Assembly: GCA_021828245.1 (NCBI GenBank) | Contig: JAKASC010000123.1 | Span: 1-7,114 of the forward strand | Length of the DNA stretch: 7,114 nt | Origin: Acidobacteriota bacterium | GTDB taxonomy: Bacteria > Acidobacteriota > Terriglobia > UBA7540 | Reading direction: 5' to 3' | In this document: in pieces, positions 1 through 6,072 of the stretch | Position numbering within the stretch: position 1 is the stretch's first letter | How the letters are laid out: each line of letters opens with the position of its first letter | Translations under genes and position numbers: made by a program | The notes under the pieces: generated by a model | Seen by the model: only the letters and a program-made list of their open reading frames with translations | Databases searched by the model: none | Told to the model about the DNA's origin: nothing

Positions 1-1006
1 GGCGCTGGATTTCCTCAAACTCGGGAGGATAATACCGTTCCAGCCACAGGAAATCCTGGGCGGAGGATTGAGCGAAGATGAAGCCGGGATACTCGTTCAT
101 CAGCTCCAGCGCCGTGCCGAAGGTGTCCCGCACCACCTCCAGCGCTTCTTCCCACGGCCACAGCCAGGCCAAGTCAATGTGAGAATTTCCGACGGCGCGA
201 ATGGTGAATTGGCGAATCCACTGCGCTAGCGGCTGCATTCTTTGATCGGCCTCGGTCAAGGACTGATCGAACGCTTTCTGATCGCCGTGGTCGAGCGCGG
301 CGAAGTTGATGGCATGAACCGCAGCCTCCAGTTGCGTGGCCCGTTCCGCTTGACCTTTGGGGAAGCCCTGCGACGCCGCTTGGACGGCCAAGATTTCTTC
401 CAGCATCGTCTGAGGATTCGAACGGCTGACGGGATAATCCACTTCCAAACGCGCGAAAATACCGGCCGGACCCGGCGCGTAGGCGGCAATCAGGAACTTT
501 TGGCCAGGGGCCGCGCTATCCGTGAGCAGAATCGGCTCCTGGGTGTTGCGGTAAGCCATTTCGATTAGCGAACCGTTCGAGAAAACCCGCATGAGCCCGG
601 GGCCGCCGAAAAACAGCCGCAAGTTGAGCCGCACCGGCAAGCCTTCAATGTTGTAGCCGCCCATCGTCGGAGGAATCACAATCCACTTGCGGAACCACAG
701 GCCCATACCCTCGGGCAATGGCGGACGATGCTCGCCCCGGCGCAGGGGATGGAAGAGCGGCCAGTTGGAATCATCCAGGCTGGGGTCTTCGGGGTGAGGC
801 AAAGTGTCGGGATGCATTTTCCAACCTTCCACCGAGGTCCCCAGCATATCGGCCAGCCGCGCCAACGGCTCGGCAAATGGGTTGTTCCTGAAGCGGAGAC
901 GACGGCCTTGCGGCGCCCCAAAAAGCGCGCTCACGGTGAGCCATCGTTCCAGCAAGATGGATGATGCCGAAGCATGAAGAAACCTACGACGATTGAGAGA
1001 TTCCAC
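1..1006 (-). CDS. GH38 family alpha-mannosidase, N-terminal part (runs off the window start)
   Basis: Glycoside hydrolase family 38 enzymes remove alpha-linked mannose using a zinc ion. The 335 visible codons cover the leader, an N-terminal beta domain and the start of the catalytic domain. Residues about 95-190 form the beta domain found before the catalytic domain in the Ams1/MAN2C1-like branch (LWFRKWIVIPP at 103-113). A helical stretch follows at about 230-268, then GNSHIDLAWLWPWEEA. In that motif H276 and D278 match the first two zinc ligands of the family (His90 and Asp92 of Drosophila Golgi mannosidase II). Next come ELMNEYPGFIFAQSSAQ and FLWLERYYP, also typical of GH38. The catalytic Asp nucleophile and the remaining ligands lie outside the window. 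The GTG start is set by AGGAGG six bases upstream. The leader NRRRFLHASASS resembles a Tat signal, which suggests export, although its hydrophobic core is broken by Glu-Arg. Family assignment is firm; exact substrate is unknown. Confidence 0.93.
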   Translation of the reverse strand, partial: MESLNRRRFLHASASSILLERWLTVSALFGAPQGRRLRFRNNPFAEPLARLADMLGTSVEGWKMHPDTLPHPEDPSLDDSNWPLFHPLRRGEHRPPLPEGMGLWFRKWIVIPPTMGGYNIEGLPVRLNLRLFFGGPGLMRVFSNGSLIEMAYRNTQEPILLTDSAAPGQKFLIAAYAPGPAGIFARLEVDYPVSRSNPQTMLEEILAVQAASQGFPKGQAERATQLEAAVHAINFAALDHGDQKAFDQSLTEADQRMQPLAQWIRQFTIRAVGNSHIDLAWLWPWEEALEVVRDTFGTALELMNEYPGFIFAQSSAQDFLWLERYYPPEFEEIQR

Positions 1007-1012
1007 CGTTAC

Positions 1013-1018
1013 CCTCCT
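1013..1018 (-). promoter_or_regulatory. Shine-Dalgarno of the mannosidase gene
   Basis: On the minus strand AGGAGG ends six bases before the GTG at 1006-1004. No ATG with comparable support lies nearby in this frame, so this site decides the GTG start, and with it the inclusion of the RRRFLH leader. Confidence 0.8.
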
Positions 1019-1179
1019 TTTTTGGCTGACCCCGCACCTTGGAGCTTGGCTGAGTCATTGCTTGAGATTTCGCCGTCCTTAAACCACTTTGCGATATTGC
1101 CAGGACTCCGCTAAGAAAGTCCGCTGTCTATCGTTGCCATGAGCATCGTCGTTGGCTGTGTTCGCCATCACGCTGGTAT

Positions 1180-1208
1180 ATTGTATATTTATGCCACCTC
1201 TTTGAGGA
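1180..1208 (-). promoter_or_regulatory. Possible promoter of the mannosidase gene
   Basis: On the minus strand TACAAT (1185-1180) matches the -10 consensus at five of six bases and lies in the only AT-rich patch of the gap. The hexamer 17 bases upstream, TCCTCA (1208-1203), matches -35 at only three of six. Transcription from here would give a leader of roughly 165 bases. Weak candidate based on pattern alone. Confidence 0.25.
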
Positions 1209-1263
1209 CCCAAAATTCCGAACGCGCCAGTAACCCTCGAAAATGTTCCGTGGCTTCGCCCGG

Positions 1264-2262
1264 CTAGCGAGCGGCAGGCTGCCCGGGTGATTCGAGCGGC
1301 TCAAAGCGCGCCCCATTCCATGAGCAGACCTTCGTGATTTTAAGCGTTTGGACTGGTGCGCTTCGCCCCACCACATAAAAACCCACTTGGCCGCTCCAAA
1401 CCGGGACCATCCCGCCGCCTTGCATTTTGAAGGTAACTTGGCCATGGGTTTGGGTTCCGGGAGCGCCGATGTTCTTTGCGGCTGGCGCGAGCACATTGAT
1501 TCGTGATGGATAGTAGGTGAAATTGGTCTGCTCGAGCGGGGCTTGCCAGACCGTACGGAATCCTTGCGGGGTCACCTGGCGGATCGTCATTGTTTTGAGG
1601 CTCGCTCCCAGCCCCGCGGGCTCGGCTTCTGTTGCCACCAAACATTCGCCCGCCGTGCCGGAAAAATCTCGAACCGCCATCTGTTGGAGGGCGGTTCCCA
1701 TGCTGGCGTAAGGAAAATCGAGGAACGGGCCCGCGACCCATTGGCCGTTGGCCGGCTGGAAAATCTGGAGCCGCACCTGTGGCAGCGCCCGCGAGCCGAC
1801 GTAGCCGAGCAGCAGCGGCTGACCTTGGGCAGAAGGTACCAGGAAGCGGACGATCACTGCATGGGTCGCGACAAAATCTTCGAGATAAGCCCCGCCCATC
1901 GAATCGAGCAGCTTTCGATCCGGGGGAAAGCGATCGGAGGGAAACTGCTCGATCAAACGGCTGTCCACCCAGCCGCTTAGTTCCTCCAAATTTGCCGGAT
2001 TGGCAGCCATGAGGCGAGCCCAGGCAGTTCCATTTTTCAACTTCGTTCCAAGAATCGCTGCGAGCTGGCCGCGTCTCAGTTTTCCCGTGACGGCCTTCGG
2101 GTCACCCGGCTTTTTTAATAGTTTCACGCTGGACTGATGAACGTAAGCCCAGGCGAGCGGAGCCGACGGCTTGGAGGTCGAGGGCGTCCGTCGCCGCGCG
2201 GCGAGCCCCGGCACGCAACCACACAGGCCGACGATGAGGATGCCCACGAGACGCCTTCTCAT
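1264..2262 (-). CDS. Exported SH3-like domain protein, unassigned C-terminal domain
   Basis: This complete 332-residue protein begins with a basic n-region (MRRR) and a short hydrophobic stretch (LVGILIVGLCGC). Cys16 in LCGC could be a lipobox cysteine, though Cys at -2 is atypical; cleavage near A21-A22 by signal peptidase I is the alternative. Residues about 38-105 look like a bacterial SH3 domain: a short-strand pattern with VKLLKKPG, TGKLRRGQ, AWARLM and a closing SGWVDSRLIE. SH3b domains usually bind peptidoglycan or peptides, so a cell-envelope location is inferred. Residues about 115-325 are beta-rich with W-N-G and G-Q-W turns, and I do not recognise the family. An in-frame TGA lies just upstream of the ATG, so no longer start exists. 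There is no clear Shine-Dalgarno, and a core promoter sits almost on top of the start. The gene is divergent from the 677-residue TPR protein gene. Confidence 0.82.
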   Translation of the reverse strand: MRRRLVGILIVGLCGCVPGLAARRRTPSTSKPSAPLAWAYVHQSSVKLLKKPGDPKAVTGKLRRGQLAAILGTKLKNGTAWARLMAANPANLEELSGWVDSRLIEQFPSDRFPPDRKLLDSMGGAYLEDFVATHAVIVRFLVPSAQGQPLLLGYVGSRALPQVRLQIFQPANGQWVAGPFLDFPYASMGTALQQMAVRDFSGTAGECLVATEAEPAGLGASLKTMTIRQVTPQGFRTVWQAPLEQTNFTYYPSRINVLAPAAKNIGAPGTQTHGQVTFKMQGGGMVPVWSGQVGFYVVGRSAPVQTLKITKVCSWNGARFEPLESPGQPAAR

Positions 2263-2272
2263 GCCGAATGCT

Positions 2273-2301
2273 ATTGTTCACGCCAAAGCGTCCTTTGACA
2301 A
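2273..2301 (-). promoter_or_regulatory. Core promoter for the SH3-like protein gene
   Basis: On the minus strand TTGTCA (2301-2296, five of six to -35) and AACAAT (2278-2273, four of six to -10) are separated by exactly 17 bases. Only ten bases separate the -10 from the ATG at 2262. Transcription would therefore start within a few bases of the start codon and give a leaderless or nearly leaderless mRNA. That agrees with the missing Shine-Dalgarno. Inference from motif spacing. Confidence 0.45.
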
Positions 2302-2320
2302 ATGGAATTTTCGATTCCAT
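2302..2320. promoter_or_regulatory. Perfect inverted repeat, possible operator
   Basis: ATGGAAT-TTTCG-ATTCCAT has perfect 7-bp arms around a 5-bp centre. It abuts the -35 box (2301-2296) of the minus-strand promoter and lies in the divergent intergenic region. Such placement is typical of a dimeric regulator site: an activator for the minus gene, or a shared repressor. A half-site copy, TGGAAT, recurs at 2372-2377. It is not followed by a T-run, so it is unlikely to be a terminator. No regulator gene lies in the window. Confidence 0.4.
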
Positions 2321-2376
2321 GCCGGACGCCTTGCCGACCCAGCACTTCCGCCTTCCTTTCAGGTTGATGTCTGGAA

Positions 2377-2405
2377 TGGAAACTGACATCGAATGGTTGT
2401 AAACT
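2377..2405 (+). promoter_or_regulatory. Possible promoter of the 677-residue TPR protein gene
   Basis: TGGAAA (2377-2382) and TAAACT (2400-2405) each match the -35 and -10 consensus at four of six and are 17 bases apart. Transcription would begin near 2412, giving a leader of about 24 bases that still includes the Shine-Dalgarno at 2422-2427. Placement is sensible but the boxes are weak. Confidence 0.3.
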
Positions 2406-2421
2406 CAGGGGGCATCGGGAG

Positions 2422-2427
2422 AGGAGG
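2422..2427 (+). promoter_or_regulatory. Shine-Dalgarno of the 677-residue TPR protein gene
   Basis: AGGAGG lies eight bases before the ATG at 2436 and fixes that start, which places a normal signal peptide at the N-terminus. Confidence 0.8.
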
Positions 2428-2435
2428 GTTCGGCG

Positions 2436-4469
2436 ATGGCTACCTTCCGGTCCTACCTTGGCATCTGGATTGCGGCCGCGATTTTAGGGGTCTGTTTGCG
2501 TGCTTGCCCCGCGATGGCGCAAGGGCCGCCCGGCGCCATTATGACGCCACCCGAGGAGTTGAATTTCGGCGTTAGTCAACCGGGTGCTCTGGCCCGCAAT
2601 CAAAAGGAATGGGCGGTGGCGGGCCGCGTGATGACCATCTCAGGAAACCTTGTCCGAGGCGCCCGGGTGGAGGTGGTTCCCGTCCTGGTGGGTCATCGTC
2701 GGATTCTTGACTCGAATGCTTCGGGGGATTTTCAGACTTTCTATTTTTTGCCCGAGCAATATATCACGGACTTTGAGGTGTGGTTGATTGTCAAGAAAAA
2801 GGGATTCGAGACGGCGCACGAGCTTATCCATTACGCTGATTTTCCCACCCCCGTTCGGCTGCCCATAACCCTCCGGCCCGAAGGGCAGGACCCGACGCTG
2901 CTTCCGCAGCAGGAACTTATTTCGCACCTAGTGCCTGAACTTCGGTCGCTTGGACCCTCCGACGGGCTTTCGATCAAGAGCGAAAAGGAGTATGCGAAGG
3001 GTGTCCGCGCCTTTGTCGGCAAAGATCGCCCCGACCTTTCGTTGGATGATTTTTATGACGTAGCCCGGCGCAATCCCAATTGCGCCAAGTGTCGAACCAT
3101 GCTGGCGCTCGCCGAACTGGGCTCCGGCAACTGGGACGGCGCGGCGCGGAGCGCAGAATCGGCCGCCGAATGGACACTGAAATCCAAGGTGGGCGGAAGC
3201 CCGGAAGCCTTGGAACTGGCGGGCCTGATGGAGAGCTGGCTTTACCATCCGAAGGCTGCCACCTATTTCCTGCTCAAGGCGCGCCAACTGAGCCCCCATG
3301 ACCCGCTCGTCCTTCAGGAAATCGGCCGCGCGCAATTGCAGGTCGGAAGATTTGAAGTGGCGGATGCTTACCTTTCAAAGGCCCTCAAGGCTGGCGCAGG
3401 GCCCGAGGCGCGTCTCCTCAATGTTCAGGCCCTGCTCGGCGAAGGCAATCTTGATAAGGCGAATGCGGAAATGCGACGTTTCCTGAACGGGCGAAAAGTG
3501 GAAACGATGCCGATCGAGGCTCGCCGAGTCTGGGCGGAGCTTCAAAACGGCAAGGAAATCAGGACCCTCTACGGCGCATCTAGGCAAGGAAGGGGTGGGA
3601 GAGCCGCTTCTCTTAACTACCTCCATTACGGGGCCCGTCAACTCAAGGGCTTGGTCCCCGCCCGAAGTCAGGCCCGACTGAAACTGCTCCTGGCAGCGGT
3701 CGGGAGAAACGTTGCCGTGCAGTTTCAGAATTTCCAGAGCACCATTTCTTTGGAGCGGATTCGCCAGGAACAACTGCGCCGGAATGGGAAGATCTCAGCA
3801 TCGCGAAGCGGGGAGTATCGTTATCTCTGCTTGGTCTCTTCCCACCGCTCGATTCTTGGCTTCACCGAGTACCGACGGAACGTCAGGCGGGGCGGAGGAT
3901 TACCCCGCGGATTGGAAAGAGGCTACATGCTGACGTCGGGGTTTGCAGCGGCAGCGCTTGTTTTCCACCCCGCTTATCAGCCGCAATCCAAATTTCGCTA
4001 TCTTGGCCGCCAAATCGTGGATGGCCGAGAAACCTACGTCATCGCTTTTGCGCAGGAACCGTTGAAGGCCAAGTTGATGGGTGCCTTCAACTTGGGCAAC
4101 CACAGAGTCCTGATTTTCGACCAAGGCTTGGCCTGGGTGGACGCGCGAAGCGACGAGATTGTCCGCCTGCGCACTGACCTGCTCAAGCCGCTCCGCCAAG
4201 TTCGGCTATGGGAAATAACCACTCAGATTGATTACCGGGATGTGCGCTTCACAAGGTTGGGGCGAACCTTCCCGCTCCCGAAGAAGGTCGTCGTGACCGT
4301 CCACTGGAACGGCAAGAGGTTTCGGAATGTGCATCGCTATTCGGACTTCAAGCTCTACAATGTGGCGGTCTCCCAAAAAATTAAACTGTCCAAAATGCAG
4401 AACCCCGCTTCCCCAGCCGTGACTGATTCCTCGAACCGCCAGGTGGGGTCGAAGATGGCCAAACCTTAG
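2436..4469 (+). CDS. Exported multidomain TPR protein with acidobacterial-type C-terminal domain
   Basis: The 677-residue protein has four parts. Residues 1-28 are a Sec signal peptide with an A-M-A cut site before Gln29. Residues about 59-150 (VAGRVMTISG, GARVEVVPV, GDFQTFYFLP, PVRLPITLRP) look like a carboxypeptidase-regulatory-like beta sandwich. Residues about 200-395 are helical TPR-like repeats. They open with NPNCAKCRTMLALAEL, whose C216 and C219 form a CxxC, and include AATYFLLKARQLSPHDP and RFEVADAYLSKALKAG. Residues about 413-655 form a beta-rich domain with FQNFQSTIS (430-438), GYMLTSGF (496-503), FRYLGRQ and YSDFKLYNV. I know this type from Acidobacteriota exported proteins; it faintly resembles outer-membrane lipoprotein-sorting folds, which is not proven. 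The function is unknown. A periplasmic or outer-membrane-associated binding or assembly role is inferred. It reads away from the SH3-like gene, and gatB follows 130 bp downstream with its own likely promoter. Confidence 0.85.
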   Translation: MATFRSYLGIWIAAAILGVCLRACPAMAQGPPGAIMTPPEELNFGVSQPGALARNQKEWAVAGRVMTISGNLVRGARVEVVPVLVGHRRILDSNASGDFQTFYFLPEQYITDFEVWLIVKKKGFETAHELIHYADFPTPVRLPITLRPEGQDPTLLPQQELISHLVPELRSLGPSDGLSIKSEKEYAKGVRAFVGKDRPDLSLDDFYDVARRNPNCAKCRTMLALAELGSGNWDGAARSAESAAEWTLKSKVGGSPEALELAGLMESWLYHPKAATYFLLKARQLSPHDPLVLQEIGRAQLQVGRFEVADAYLSKALKAGAGPEARLLNVQALLGEGNLDKANAEMRRFLNGRKVETMPIEARRVWAELQNGKEIRTLYGASRQGRGGRAASLNYLHYGARQLKGLVPARSQARLKLLLAAVGRNVAVQFQNFQSTISLERIRQEQLRRNGKISASRSGEYRYLCLVSSHRSILGFTEYRRNVRRGGGLPRGLERGYMLTSGFAAAALVFHPAYQPQSKFRYLGRQIVDGRETYVIAFAQEPLKAKLMGAFNLGNHRVLIFDQGLAWVDARSDEIVRLRTDLLKPLRQVRLWEITTQIDYRDVRFTRLGRTFPLPKKVVVTVHWNGKRFRNVHRYSDFKLYNVAVSQKIKLSKMQNPASPAVTDSSNRQVGSKMAKP

Positions 4470-4495
4470 TTGCCCTTCCGGCCAGCAGGAAAACG

Positions 4496-4524
4496 AAGTC
4501 AGAAAGCCGCGCTGCGCATATAAT
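4496..4524 (+). promoter_or_regulatory. Probable promoter of gatB
   Basis: TATAAT at 4519-4524 is a perfect -10 box. AAGTCA at 4496-4501, 17 bases upstream, matches -35 at three of six. Transcription would start near 4531 and leave a leader of about 70 bases before the gatB GTG. No terminator for the upstream gene is visible, so read-through from it is also possible. Confidence 0.5.
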
Positions 4525-4556
4525 GGCTACGAGGGACTTGGAGGACGTGGCCGAGG

Positions 4557-4569
4557 GGCGCAACGCGCC
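4557..4569 (+). other. Short GC hairpin in the gatB leader
   Basis: GGCGC-AAC-GCGCC can form a 5-bp, all-GC stem with a 3-base loop, about 30 bases upstream of the gatB start. No T-run follows, so it is not an intrinsic terminator. It may be incidental in GC-rich DNA. Confidence 0.2.
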
Positions 4570-4599
4570 GCCGCATCATCAATAATCGAAAGAACTCCA

Positions 4600-6072
4600 G
4601 TGGCTACACTAACTTCAGAAAAGTCGAGCGTCAAAGCAATGTATGAACCGGTGATTGGTCTGGAGGTTCACGTGCAACTCCAGACCCAATCGAAAATCTT
4701 TTGTTCTTGTTCAACTCGATTTGGCGACCCGCCGAACTCGAACACCTGTCCGGTGTGTCTCGGACTTCCGGGGGCGCTGCCGGTCCTGAATCGTGAGGCC
4801 GTGACGATGGCCATGAAGGCCGCGCTGGCGCTGAATTGCGCGGTCAATTCTCGCTCGCGCTTCGCGCGAAAGAATTACTTTTATCCCGACCTGCCGAAAG
4901 GCTACCAAATCTCGCAATACGATGAGCCGCTCGCCGAGCACGGTTGGTTGGAAATCGAAGCGAACGGCGCCCGCAAGCGCGTTGGCATCACGCGCATCCA
5001 CCTGGAAGAGGATGCCGGCAAGTCGCTTCACGAAGGCTTTCCGGACTCCGAGACAAAATCTTACATTGACCTTAACCGTTCCGGCGTGCCGCTGATTGAG
5101 ATCGTCAGCGAGCCCGACCTCCGCTCGCCGGAAGAGGCCTACGACTATCTGACACGCCTCAAAACGATCATGCTCTATCTCGAGGTCTCCGACTGCAACA
5201 TGGAAGAGGGCAGTCTCCGCTGCGACGCCAACGTCAGCGTTCGACCCTCCGGCGCGGCGAATTTCGGCGTCAAGACCGAAGTGAAGAACCTCAACTCGTT
5301 CAAGTTTCTGCAAAAGGCCCTGGCCTACGAGGTCGAACGCCAAACGCGCATCCTCGAGAGTGGCGGCGCCATTCAGCAGGAGACTCGCCTCTGGGACAGC
5401 CGCGAGCAAAAGACCTTCGGGATGCGGAGCAAAGAATTCGCTCACGATTACCGCTATTTTCCGGAGCCGGATCTTTTGCCCCTGGAGATTTCAGCAACCT
5501 GGAAGGAAGAGGTGGCGCGATCGCTGCCGGAGCTGCCGGATGCGCGCCGCGAGCGGCTGGTCCGAGAATACCAGCTACCGCTGGCCGATGCCGACCAGCT
5601 CGCCTCCTCTCGCCCGCTGGCGGATTTCTTTGAAGCCACGGCTCGCGCCTCGAAGGAGCCGAAGCTGGCGGCCAATTGGATTTTAAGCGAATTGCTCTAT
5701 GCGCTGAAGGAAGCCGGCCGCGAAATTACCCAATCTCCCGTTTCGCCGGAAGGTCTGGCGGGGCTGCTGCAGCTTATTTCCGAGGGAAAGCTCTCCGGAA
5801 GAATGGGCAAGGACGTTCTGGGGGAGATGTTCCGCACCGGCAAGCCCTCGGAGGCGGTGGTGGCCGAGCAGGGGCTCGAGCAAATTACCGACGCCGAGGT
5901 CATCGCGCGGGTCGTGCGAGAAGTGGTGGCCGCGAACCCGCGGCAAGTGGAGCAATATCGCAAGGGGAAAGCCGCGACGCTCGGCTGGTTCGTCGGCCAG
6001 GTGATGAAGGCGACGCGCGGCCAGGCGAACCCCCAGGTCGTGCAGGAGACCCTCAAGAAGGAGCTGGGATGA
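4600..6072 (+). CDS. gatB: Asp-tRNA(Asn)/Glu-tRNA(Gln) amidotransferase subunit B
   Basis: GatB is the kinase and tRNA-binding subunit of cytoplasmic GatCAB. It activates Glu-tRNA(Gln) or Asp-tRNA(Asn) with ATP, and ammonia released by GatA then converts it to Gln-tRNA or Asn-tRNA. The 490 residues are normal for the family. YEPVIGLEVHVQL opens the catalytic cradle at 15-27; RKNYFYPDLPKGYQISQYD and the signature YIDLNRSGVPLIEI (155-168) follow, then MEEGSLRCDANVS and KNLNSF. From about residue 345 to the end lies the YqeY-like helical tail (SEGKLSGRMGKDV, GWFVGQVMKATRG). C35, C37, C50 and C53 form a CxC/CxxC set that could bind structural zinc; some GatB proteins, such as that of Bacillus subtilis, lack it. 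The start is the GTG at 4600; the ATG at codon 14 (4639) is an alternative, with neither having a strong Shine-Dalgarno. gatA and gatC are not in the window. Its stop overlaps the next gene. Confidence 0.98.
   Translation: MATLTSEKSSVKAMYEPVIGLEVHVQLQTQSKIFCSCSTRFGDPPNSNTCPVCLGLPGALPVLNREAVTMAMKAALALNCAVNSRSRFARKNYFYPDLPKGYQISQYDEPLAEHGWLEIEANGARKRVGITRIHLEEDAGKSLHEGFPDSETKSYIDLNRSGVPLIEIVSEPDLRSPEEAYDYLTRLKTIMLYLEVSDCNMEEGSLRCDANVSVRPSGAANFGVKTEVKNLNSFKFLQKALAYEVERQTRILESGGAIQQETRLWDSREQKTFGMRSKEFAHDYRYFPEPDLLPLEISATWKEEVARSLPELPDARRERLVREYQLPLADADQLASSRPLADFFEATARASKEPKLAANWILSELLYALKEAGREITQSPVSPEGLAGLLQLISEGKLSGRMGKDVLGEMFRTGKPSEAVVAEQGLEQITDAEVIARVVREVVAANPRQVEQYRKGKAATLGWFVGQVMKATRGQANPQVVQETLKKELG
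6058..6063 (+). promoter_or_regulatory. Shine-Dalgarno of the downstream TPR gene, inside gatB
   Basis: AAGGAG lies five bases before the ATG at 6069, within the last gatB codons (Lys-Lys-Glu-Leu-Gly). It supports this start and translational coupling to gatB. Confidence 0.7.

Larger units (their letters stand above)
1007..1263. other. Intergenic gap upstream of the mannosidase gene
   Basis: This 257-bp gap separates two minus-strand genes. I see no convincing gene in it: the longest small frames (29 codons on minus from 1168, 42 on plus from 1139) have no good ribosome site. It holds an AT-rich patch at 1176-1192, with a tandem GTATATT GTATATT on the plus strand. An inverted repeat, GGACT (1103-1107) and AGTCC (1118-1122), has a 10-base loop. 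The gap is long enough to give the mannosidase gene its own promoter. No T-tailed hairpin terminator for the gene ending at 1264 is apparent. Confidence 0.6.

Noticed and set aside
1079..1168. A 29-codon minus-strand frame in the gap before the mannosidase gene
   Set aside because: It lacks a ribosome site and any recognisable feature, and frames this short are expected by chance.
1128..1496. A 122-codon minus-strand frame covering the end of the SH3-like gene and part of the gap
   Set aside because: It mostly overlaps the SH3-like gene on the same strand in another frame, has low-complexity basic composition and no ribosome site.
1543..1980. Plus-strand frames opposite the SH3-like gene, including one of 145 codons
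   Set aside because: They are antisense to a gene with a signal sequence and a recognisable domain, and they show no motif of their own.
2295..2323. A perfect TTGACA on the plus strand as -35 of the TPR protein gene
   Set aside because: The hexamer 17 bases downstream, CATGCC, matches -10 at only two of six, and neighbouring spacings are no better. The same bases read as TTGTCA fit a minus-strand promoter well.
2102..2389. A 95-codon minus-strand frame through the divergent promoter region
   Set aside because: It overlaps the start of the SH3-like gene in another frame, and no ribosome site or motif supports it.
4470..4599. An intrinsic terminator after the 677-residue protein gene
   Set aside because: No stem followed by a T-run is present; the GGCGC/GCGCC stem at 4557-4569 is followed by mixed sequence.
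4711..5445. A 244-codon minus-strand open frame inside gatB
   Set aside because: It is antisense to a fully conserved gatB and its translation shows no recognisable domain; such frames arise from codon bias in GC-rich genes.
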